From Peptococcaceae bacterium (GTDB taxonomy: Bacteria > Bacillota > Dehalobacteriia > UBA7702), in assembly GCA_019415505.1 (NCBI GenBank), contig DXZC01000068.1, positions 1-11,942 on the forward strand: a stretch of DNA of 11,942 nucleotides. The letters run 5' to 3'. A program made the translations under genes and the position numbers. The notes under the pieces are model-generated. The model was not told the DNA's origin. It did not search any database and worked only from the letters and a program-made list of their open reading frames with translations. Position 1 is the stretch's first letter. Every line of letters begins with the position of its first letter. Of this stretch, positions 7,303 to 11,942 are shown piece by piece.

Positions 7303-7514
7303 CCCACTGAGCGAGTTAACCTCGGACACGAATTGTATTTTTACGTCAAGCCAACAGTGCGGCAAAGACAAACGCCGCTGGACACGCCGGCCTTTCCACA
7401 CCTAGCCAGGGATGCCGCAGCTCCCCCTACCCCGCCGCTCATAGGTAAATTACAAAAATTCTAAGTTAGGAGGGTAAATACCAACAAAACGCCAAGGGAC
7501 TCAGGATAGACAAA

Positions 7515-7542
7515 ACCCGCCCTGCCGACTGGCAAGGCGGGT
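7515..7542 (-). terminator. Rho-independent terminator of deoC-cdd
   Basis: A 12-position stem with one C/A mismatch (arms 7515-7526 and 7531-7542) and a 4-base loop. On the minus strand it is followed by TTTTG. It lies 21 bases past the cdd stop. Confidence 0.85.
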
Positions 7543-7563
7543 AAAATATTCAGTTTTGCTCAA

Positions 7564-7977
7564 CTAATCCAAGTCCACGGGGCCAAAGCTATGGGGCAGT
7601 AATTCCTTGAGGGTATAAACTGCGTAATCATCCCGGCTTTTAGCCACAATAATCTCAAAGCTCCCGGCGCAAAATTCACACATCACCTGGCGGCAAGTAC
7701 CGCAGGGAAAGGTGTAAGCCTTATTGATATCCTCCCCCGCTTTTCCGCCGACAATGGCAATGGCGGTAAAATCCCGGCAACCGGCGGCTATAGCGTTAAA
7801 AAAGGCCGCACGCTCCGCGCAAACAGTGGGACTTAGGGCTGCATTCTCCACATTACAACCTTTAAACACTCGCTCATCTTCGGTAAGCAAGGCGGCGCCC
7901 ACCGCAAAATGGGAATAAGGGGCGTAAGACATTTGGCGGGCCTCAAGGGCCGCGTCAATAAGTTCGGAAACATTCAT
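7564..7977 (-). CDS. cdd: Cytidine deaminase
   Basis: A 137-residue zinc enzyme, the usual size of the short homotetrameric form, converting cytidine and deoxycytidine to uridine and deoxyuridine with release of ammonia. The catalytic motif CAERAA gives zinc ligand Cys53 and proton shuttle Glu55. PCGTCRQ (91-97) supplies zinc ligands Cys92 and Cys95. Substrate-contact residues of the CNVENAA stretch (41-47) are also present. The ATG at 7977 is supported by CGAGGTA (7990-7984). It lies 19 bases downstream of deoC and is followed by a terminator, so it is the second gene of a two-gene salvage operon. All catalytic residues are intact. Confidence 0.97.
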   Translation of the reverse strand: MNVSELIDAALEARQMSYAPYSHFAVGAALLTEDERVFKGCNVENAALSPTVCAERAAFFNAIAAGCRDFTAIAIVGGKAGEDINKAYTFPCGTCRQVMCEFCAGSFEIIVAKSRDDYAVYTLKELLPHSFGPVDLD

Positions 7978-7996
7978 AAATCATACCTCGCTACAA

Positions 7997-8644
7997 TTAC
8001 AAGTTGCACAACAATTTAACGCCTTTACTGGTACCCAGCCGCTCGGCGCCAGCCAAGAGAAAGTCGGTCATATCCGCCACAGTACTGAGGCCCCCGGCGG
8101 CTTTGATCTTTACCTCTGGGGGTAGATGTTCCTTAAATAGGGCCATATCCTCTAATACCGCGCCCTTGCTGCCAAAGCCAGTGGAGGTTTTTAAATAATC
8201 AGCGCCGCCTTGGGCCACGCATTGGCAAGCTGCCAGTTTTTCCTGGCGGCTGAGATAACAGGTTTCGATAATAACTTTGAGAATCCTGTTGCCACAGACC
8301 TCCTTCACCGCAGCTATCTCCTCTACCACCTGGTTCAGCTCGCCGCTTTTTAAGGCTCCCAGAGCTAGAACCATATCTATTTCCTGCGCCCCCTGGGACA
8401 ATGCTTCCCTGGCCTCAAAAACCTTTGTGGCCGTGGTGTTATAGCCCAAAGGAAAACCAATCACCGTGCAGATGTTAAGGCGCGGAAACGTCGCTGCCGC
8501 TGGCCCCACATAATTAGGGGGTATACACGCCGCTGCCACCTGATATTCCTCTGCCTCCCGGCACAGGGTCATTATAGCCTCTAAGTCGATACAGGGCTGG
8601 AGGGCGGTGTGGTCAATATGGGAAAGTAAGGTTGCTTTATCCAT
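7997..8644 (-). CDS. deoC: Deoxyribose-phosphate aldolase
   Basis: A 215-residue class I aldolase of TIM-barrel fold that splits 2-deoxy-D-ribose 5-phosphate into acetaldehyde and glyceraldehyde 3-phosphate, feeding salvaged deoxynucleosides into central metabolism. Lys152 in ADYLKTSTG (148-156) is the Schiff-base lysine. Lys181 in KAAGG (181-185) and Asp90 in EIDMV (88-92) complete the active site. The length is normal for Firmicutes. AAGGTGAT (8660-8653) precedes the ATG by 8 bases and a well-formed promoter lies just upstream, making deoC the first gene of the deoC-cdd transcript. The phosphorylase that would release deoxyribose 1-phosphate and the phosphopentomutase are not in the window. 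Confidence 0.97.
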   Translation of the reverse strand: MDKATLLSHIDHTALQPCIDLEAIMTLCREAEEYQVAAACIPPNYVGPAAATFPRLNICTVIGFPLGYNTTATKVFEAREALSQGAQEIDMVLALGALKSGELNQVVEEIAAVKEVCGNRILKVIIETCYLSRQEKLAACQCVAQGGADYLKTSTGFGSKGAVLEDMALFKEHLPPEVKIKAAGGLSTVADMTDFLLAGAERLGTSKGVKLLCNL

Positions 8645-8684
8645 TATATTATATCACCTTATAAGTATCTCTAGGGTTATAAAA

Positions 8685-8712
8685 ATTATACCATAGGGCT
8701 GGGAAAATGCAA
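8685..8712 (-). promoter_or_regulatory. Promoter of deoC-cdd
   Basis: On the minus strand TTGCAT (8712-8707), 16 bases, then TATAAT (8690-8685) with an upstream TGG, giving an extended -10. The expected start near 8678 leaves a leader of about 33 bases. An imperfect dyad (GGTTATAA at 8675-8682, TTATACC at 8686-8692) covers the -10 and could hold a repressor, but I cannot name one. Confidence 0.75.
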
Positions 8713-9367
8713 GGCCCCTAGACCTTGTAGCTAGGGACTATTTTGGCAACCGCCCGGTGTTCCCACTGGTTCGGCCCTGTCAATCGGGGACTACTTATAA
8801 TCCACGGAGTACAGCTTTCACCTGGCCGGACTTTACCCTATCCGCTCCGCAAGGCAATGCTTTTCAACCCATAAACTGTTTAAAGGCAGCCCTAGGGCTT
8901 TTAATTGAGATACGCCGCTGCGCTTTAATTGTTATTTAGCTTTAAAAGTGTAAATTTCAACAAAAAAGTCGTAAGTTTTGACATATCATTATTTTTATAA
9001 AATTTTGTGTTATTATATAAATAAAATTCACCTAAGCTATAATCCCAAGAAATCTAAAACTTTTAGTTTTACCGGTTAAAAAACGGAGGGAAGTGAACTG
9101 GAGAGGTAACTCAGGGAGTATAGATTTTTATTCGATAAATCACCGCAGCAAACTGGGGCCAATTTTCCCGGCTGAGCAAAGGCGTCCTATGAGTTTCGGG
9201 CAGAGTTTACAGACTCGGATTATAATGCGCGGGTGGCCACAATGTCTAATATATACCGTACTGAAAGAGCCATAGCGGGTTTTCTCAACGCTTACTACTA
9301 CAAGGGCGGACAAACGGCTGAACCGACAAGGTTATAGACGAAAGATAAAATAAAAAAGGATAACGTC
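8713..9367. other. About 650 bases without a clear gene
   Basis: The left part (8713-8935) has gene-like composition but no believable frame; a 6-bp CCCTAG/CTAGGG hairpin lies at 8716-8736. The middle (8936-9060) is very AT-rich with promoter-like pieces: TTGACA at 8978-8983 and TGTTATTAT at 9008-9016. They are 27 bases apart, so they do not form one promoter. The right part (9061-9367) would be a leader of about 345 bases for the membrane-protein genes if transcription starts near 9023. A 60-codon GTG frame at 9093-9275 has GGAGGG just 2 bases upstream and an unconvincing product. No known riboswitch core was recognised. Confidence 0.45.
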
Positions 9368-9679
9368 ATGAGCTTCTTAGAATATTTAATATTTTACGGA
9401 TTTAGCTTTTTATTCTTGCTAAATATTTACCTCACCCTCTTTCTGCGGGTGCGCCGGGGTCGCGCCTTTGCGGATAAATTTGCCCGAGCAGCCTTTCTCG
9501 TGGGGTTGGCGGCAACTGTCATCGCCTGTGTTAACTTGCCCTTTGCCCTCTCCAACGCCGGACTTGCCAGCCGCTTTTCCTTCATATCTTATTTTACGGC
9601 CCTGTTAAATGCTATTTCCCTCGCTATTCAGCTAATATATTGCTTTGACAAAGGCGGAAAGGGGGAGAAGAAATGTTAA
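9368..9679 (+). CDS. Small three-helix membrane protein, function unknown
   Basis: A 103-residue hydrophobic protein with three likely membrane helices, at about residues 4-26, 40-61 and 71-92. A basic loop, RVRRG (28-32), follows helix 1 and a lysine-rich tail ends in KGEKKC. Basic residues on both the first loop and the tail suggest these face the cytoplasm or that helix 3 is short; topology is not certain. AAGGA (9356-9360) lies 7 bases before the ATG. It overlaps the next gene by 7 bases. That neighbour has the same plan (helix, KVKKG loop, helix, RFS..YF before helix 3), so the two may be diverged duplicates. I recognise no family. Confidence 0.7.
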   Translation: MSFLEYLIFYGFSFLFLLNIYLTLFLRVRRGRAFADKFARAAFLVGLAATVIACVNLPFALSNAGLASRFSFISYFTALLNAISLAIQLIYCFDKGGKGEKKC

Positions 9680-10037
9680 CTTCCGCAATTGCCGCTTTCT
9701 TGATGTTCGGCTACTGGTTCTTTACCCCGGTCAATATCTTAATAGCTGTATGGCATAAGGTGAAAAAGGGAAGCTTTTTTCCCAACCTGGCCCTGGCCCT
9801 AATTTTTTTCCTCCAGCTAGCCTATAACTATTTGTCATCTACGTTAGCATAGCCAATAATTTGCATTTGGTACGTTTTTCCGAATATTTTCTCCAAGGTT
9901 TTATTATGTACATATTCCCCGCCACCATGTTTAGCTGTTTTTATTGCGTTCTGCAATGCTATTACTTTTTTGTCTGGAAGCGAAGGGCTAAGGAGACGGG
10001 AGCACCTGAAGGGCGGTTAGATAATAAGACCAAATAG
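9673..10037 (+). pseudogene. Small membrane protein gene split by a one-base frameshift
   Basis: The ATG at 9673, overlapping the previous gene's last seven bases and preceded by a GGGGGAG ribosome site, opens a 59-residue frame that stops at 9850-9852. From 9828 another frame is open to a TAG at 10035-10037. It continues the protein sensibly: a third helix rich in Phe, Tyr and Cys, then a basic tail beginning KRRAKE. Adding one T to the TTT at 9831-9833 joins them into a protein of about 121 residues with three helices, at about 3-27, 37-58 and 75-98. The second part has no start codon with a ribosome site, so two separate genes are unlikely. Either a base was lost in the organism or assembly dropped one; no X-XXY-YYZ slippery site is visible. 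Function unknown; possible distant paralogue of the gene just upstream. Confidence 0.7.
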
Positions 10038-10120
10038 GGCCAGAGAAAAGGCCTGGAGCCTATTTACAAGCAGCAAACATTTTTAAACACCAGTCTGAGG
10101 CTAGACAACTCAAAAAAACA

Positions 10121-10160
10121 AGCGGCTGGACGCTCAATGCCCCAGCCGCTAATTTTATTT
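10121..10160. terminator. Rho-independent terminator after the membrane-protein pair
   Basis: Perfect 9-bp GC-rich stem, AGCGGCTGG (10121-10129) with CCAGCCGCT (10142-10150), and a 12-base loop. AATTTTATTT follows on the plus strand. An A-run at 10112-10118 would provide a T-run for minus-strand transcripts, so it may work both ways. Confidence 0.75.
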
Positions 10161-10164
10161 GAAT

Positions 10165-10764
10165 TGAGCCTTATTTTAGTCCATAGCATACCTGCCCTTT
10201 ACCCGCTTACTCATATAGAAGGAGCCATATCCTCAACAGCGTAAATTAATAATTTGCCGTCTTGACGTTATATTCCCTTCCGGCCCTTGGTCATCTAGGG
10301 TTGGCAGCTACATTTTCAACCGCCAGATAAAAGCGGCGGCAGGGCAACGCCGGAGGGCAGGCTTCTGCTGAGCAATTATTTAAGCTCAACGAGATATATG
10401 GCCAGGTTACAGTAATAGAGGCATTGCAGATCCACCCTTCTCTAGCGGCAGCCTCCACCCTAAAAGGTTAAAGGGCAGCACCACCTTTCTGGACGGCCAA
10501 GAGTAACTAAGCTGAACAACTATCTTTCCAGCGTAAGGCCAAACCCTGGACAGAGCCTCAAGTTACGGCATTAATACAGACTAAGGGCGAGAGACAATCG
10601 CCTTAAATTGCTATGCCCAAAACCAAAGGCCCAGAAAGGAAAAACGGGAACGGAAAAAATACAGTATGGCCTGAAACGGGTCAGGACAATAAAGGCCCAT
10701 GCCATTGTAAAACGCCCCGCAATCCCCCTCTATTAACTCAATATAATTAATAGTCTTAATAGGT
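10165..10764. other. About 600 bases without a recognisable gene
   Basis: This lies between the terminator and the cooT stop. Frames are short and closed by many stops; the minus-strand frame at 10611-10799 overlaps cooT out of frame and lacks a ribosome site. Small hairpins occur (CCGCC/GGCGG at 10320-10339, CTATTAA/TTAATAG at 10730-10753). The latter is just past cooT but has no T-run, so it is a poor terminator. No RNA family was recognised. Confidence 0.45.
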
Positions 10765-10962
10765 TTACTCCGTTTTCTCCAACAAGATACGGTGGTCAAC
10801 CAGGGCCATCTCCTTAATTTTGGCTTTCACGGTTTTCCGCCGGCCAAAAATATCCTGGATAGACAGTCCCTCATCAGTGGGGGAAATCTTATCCACTGCC
10901 TCTAACAGCAGTTCATAATCTTCTTCGTCCTTAGCTTTTATATATACGTTAGCTTCACACAT
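10765..10962 (-). CDS. cooT: CooT-family nickel-binding protein
   Basis: A 65-residue cytoplasmic protein beginning MCEANVYIK and ending VDHRILLEKTE, the layout of the CooT family, with FGRRKTVKAKIKEMALVDH (39-57) as its conserved second half. In Rhodospirillum rubrum, CooT is a dimer that binds one nickel through the N-terminal Cys2 and takes part in CODH maturation. Cys2 is present here and is the only Cys. AGGAGGTT (10975-10968) gives a strong ribosome site. The gene has its own promoter and leader, apart from cooFS, but lies on the same strand 4.4 kb away. Clostridial CooT homologues also occur away from CODH genes, so a general nickel-handling role is possible. Confidence 0.9.
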   Translation of the reverse strand: MCEANVYIKAKDEEDYELLLEAVDKISPTDEGLSIQDIFGRRKTVKAKIKEMALVDHRILLEKTE

Positions 10963-10984
10963 AATTAAACCTCCTAAAAAATAT

Positions 10985-11012
10985 AAAAAAGCACCCGAAA
11001 AATATCGCGTGC
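10985..11012 (-). terminator. Terminator-like hairpin in the cooT leader (possible attenuator)
   Basis: On the minus strand GCACGCG (11012-11006) pairs with CGGGTGC (10997-10991), with one G/G mismatch and an 8-base loop, followed directly by TTTTTTAT. It lies between the predicted cooT promoter and ribosome site, where it would cut short cooT transcripts. It could instead be the yitT terminator with partial read-through. Confidence 0.6.
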
Positions 11013-11027
11013 CTCCGTGGCTTGTTC

Positions 11028-11043
11028 TATGACTTCAGTCATA
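11028..11043. promoter_or_regulatory. 16-bp inverted repeat near the cooT transcription start
   Basis: TATGACT-TC-AGTCATA has perfect 7-bp arms, just downstream of the predicted start (about 11048). Read as TATGA-N6-TCATA it has the spacing of CRP/FNR-family sites. The half-site also resembles NikR's GTATGA, though NikR sites are spaced much wider. It is a candidate repressor site. Confidence 0.5.
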
Positions 11044-11054
11044 ATTATACTTTA

Positions 11055-11082
11055 ATTATAGGCCCACGGATTTAAAAGTCAA
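11055..11082 (-). promoter_or_regulatory. Promoter of cooT
   Basis: On the minus strand TTGACT (11082-11077), 16 bases, then TATAAT (11060-11055). The -35 contains the TGA stop of the upstream yitT-like gene. A second TATAAT at 11049-11044 lacks a good -35. Confidence 0.7.
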
Positions 11083-11915
11083 GGGAATTTTTTGCCTTTA
11101 TTTTTTTCCGGGGCAATAGGCACAAAGCCCTCTCCCATAGCCTCCACAGCGTTGACCACCACCACAAAGGCGTCGGGATCCACATTGTAAACAGTATCCT
11201 TCATTTTACCAAACTCTGCGGGCAAAATTACGGAAAAGAGAATATCCACTGCGCCGTTGCCGTAACCGCCCTGGCCCTTTAAAACCGTAATGCCCCTGGA
11301 CACGCTGTTGTAGAGGGCCGTCTTGACCGCCGGGGCTTGGGAGCTGATAATAAACACCCCCTTGGCCTGGGCGGCGCCGCCTTGAACCAAGTCCACCACT
11401 CTGGTGCAAATAAATACCGTGAGAATGCCGTAAAGTATTAAATCCGCACTGAAAATTAGGCCTGAAAGGGCAATTATTAAGCCGTCGGCTAAGAATAGGC
11501 CCGTACCCAGCTTCCAGCCAAAATAGCGACGGAAAATAGCGGCAATTAAATCTGTGCCGCCGCTGGTTGCCCCGAAACGGAAGATTAGGCCCATACCTGC
11601 GCCAGTGGTTATGCCACCATAAAGGGCTGAAAGCAGCGGGTCCGGGGATAGAGCCACGGGAAAAATTAAGTTAAAAACCTGGAGAAAAAAGGCCATGAGC
11701 AGAGCGGCGGCAAAGGTTTTAGCCAGAAACTTAAAGCCAAACACCCAAAAAGCCCAAATAAATAATGGTATATCAATGGCCACCGCCGCAGCGCCAATAG
11801 GCACTTTGGTTAAATGATAAATAATCGTGGCCAAGCCGCTAGTACCACCGGCCACTATGCGGTGGGGCACCAAAAAGGCCGCTAAACCAAAGGCCACAAT
11901 GGCGCTTCCCAGCAC
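11079..11915 (-). CDS. YitT-family integral membrane protein, N-terminus cut by contig end
   Basis: A partial gene: 278 genuine residues in an open frame running into the contig end. The five residues MYKRQ that seem to begin it are translated adapter and must be dropped, so the true start is not in the window. The N-terminal two thirds holds about five or six membrane helices with conserved Gly-rich stretches (VAGGTSGLA, FGATSGGTDLIA). The C-terminal part, from about GKGVFIIS, is a soluble DUF2179 domain with KGQGGYGNG and DPDAFVVV. This is the standard YitT layout, and the family is usually near 280-295 residues, so little is missing. No transport substrate is established for the family to my knowledge. 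cooT lies downstream on the same strand but has its own promoter. Confidence 0.93.
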   Translation of the reverse strand: MLGSAIVAFGLAAFLVPHRIVAGGTSGLATIIYHLTKVPIGAAAVAIDIPLFIWAFWVFGFKFLAKTFAAALLMAFFLQVFNLIFPVALSPDPLLSALYGGITTGAGMGLIFRFGATSGGTDLIAAIFRRYFGWKLGTGLFLADGLIIALSGLIFSADLILYGILTVFICTRVVDLVQGGAAQAKGVFIISSQAPAVKTALYNSVSRGITVLKGQGGYGNGAVDILFSVILPAEFGKMKDTVYNVDPDAFVVVVNAVEAMGEGFVPIAPEKNKGKKFP

Positions 11916-11942
11916 CTGTCTCTTATACACATCTGACGCTGC
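11916..11942. other. Nextera mosaic end plus read adapter (artefact)
   Basis: CTGTCTCTTATACACATCT (11916-11934) is the 19-base Tn5 mosaic end in full, and GACGCTGC continues into the Nextera adapter. It is not genomic. Reading into it on the minus strand creates the false N-terminus MYKRQ. Confidence 0.98.

Larger units (their letters stand above)
6458..7510. other. About 1.05 kb with no recognisable gene
   Basis: No open frame on either strand has a ribosome site, believable composition or family motif; minus-strand frames at 6686-6868 and 6795-7055 read like random sequence rich in Pro, Cys and Phe. Base composition is nonetheless close to that of the genes and unlike the AT-rich promoter patches. 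Short hairpins are frequent: 6608-6626 (7 bp), 6772-6788 (6 bp), 6851-6865 (5 bp), 6941-6965 (6 bp), 7287-7302 (7 bp) and 7359-7378 (5 bp). I checked by eye for tRNA, tmRNA, SRP RNA, RNase P RNA, 6S RNA and common riboswitch cores and found none. It may be gene decay, a large RNA or structured spacer. Confidence 0.5.

Noticed and set aside
8826..8834. AAAGTCCGG on the minus strand, like the start of RNase P RNA
   Set aside because: No other conserved RNase P element follows, so it is a chance match.
8978..9016. TTGACA with TATTAT as a single promoter
   Set aside because: The two hexamers are 27 bases apart, too far for a sigma-A promoter; only the extended -10 is kept as a weak possibility.
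9230..9240. GCGGGTGGCCA resembling the T-box sequence
   Set aside because: The core AGGGTGGNACCGCG is not met and no specifier stem or terminator follows.
9093..9275. 60-codon GTG frame after GGAGGG
   Set aside because: The purine run is only 2 bases from the GTG and the product shows no domain or helix pattern; left as part of the spacer.
10611..10799. 62-codon minus-strand frame overlapping the cooT end
   Set aside because: Out of frame with cooT, no ribosome site, and cooT itself is well supported.
1..11942. CRISPR array, insertion sequence, tRNA or prophage signs
   Set aside because: No spaced direct repeats, transposase motifs, terminal repeats or tRNA-like cloverleaf were seen; the mosaic ends are sequencing adapters, not a natural Tn5 copy.

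Overview
This window looks like a contig from an anaerobic, low-to-moderate GC Firmicute (Clostridia, perhaps Peptococcaceae/Desulfotomaculum-like). The evidence is strong AGGAGG-type ribosome sites, sigma-A promoters with TGnTATAAT, rho-independent terminators, and a clostridial-type carbon monoxide dehydrogenase (CODH) module. No marker gene fixes the genus. Both contig ends carry Nextera transposase adapter remnants (1-9 and 11916-11942), so the sequence comes from tagmented DNA and true neighbours beyond either end are unknown.

Layout. (1) 57-2333, plus strand: NUDIX hydrolase, cyclopropane-fatty-acid synthase (cfa) and a small VOC-fold protein, ending before a shared bidirectional terminator at 2445-2480. 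(2) 6457-2496, minus strand: a tight operon of a CooF-type ferredoxin with four [4Fe-4S] motifs, a complete Ni-Fe-S CODH (cooS), an FAD/NAD(P) oxidoreductase overlapping cooS by 4 nt, and a 70-residue Nif11-domain peptide ending in Ser-Cys-Gly-Cys-Gly-Trp. (3) 6458-7510: about 1 kb without a recognisable gene. (4) 8712-7515, minus strand: deoC-cdd, for deoxyribonucleoside salvage, with a clear promoter and terminator. (5) 8713-9367: another long stretch without a clear gene. (6) 9368-10037, plus strand: two small membrane-protein genes, the second split by an apparent one-base frameshift. (7) 10165-10764: a third non-coding stretch. (8) 11915-10765, minus strand: a YitT-family membrane protein cut by the contig end, then cooT, a small nickel-binding protein gene. 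cooT appears to have its own promoter, a 16-bp inverted repeat near +1, and a terminator-like hairpin in its leader.

How the genes may work together. CooS would oxidise CO (or reduce CO2) at a Ni-Fe-S centre, CooF would carry the electrons, and the flavoprotein would pass them to or from NAD(P). CooT, 4.4 kb away on the same strand, is a nickel-binding protein tied to CODH maturation in Rhodospirillum rubrum. No cooC, cooA or acetyl-CoA synthase gene lies in the window, so a Wood-Ljungdahl role cannot be claimed from it. The most unusual item is the Nif11-type peptide as the last cistron of the CODH operon, with no visible RiPP maturase.
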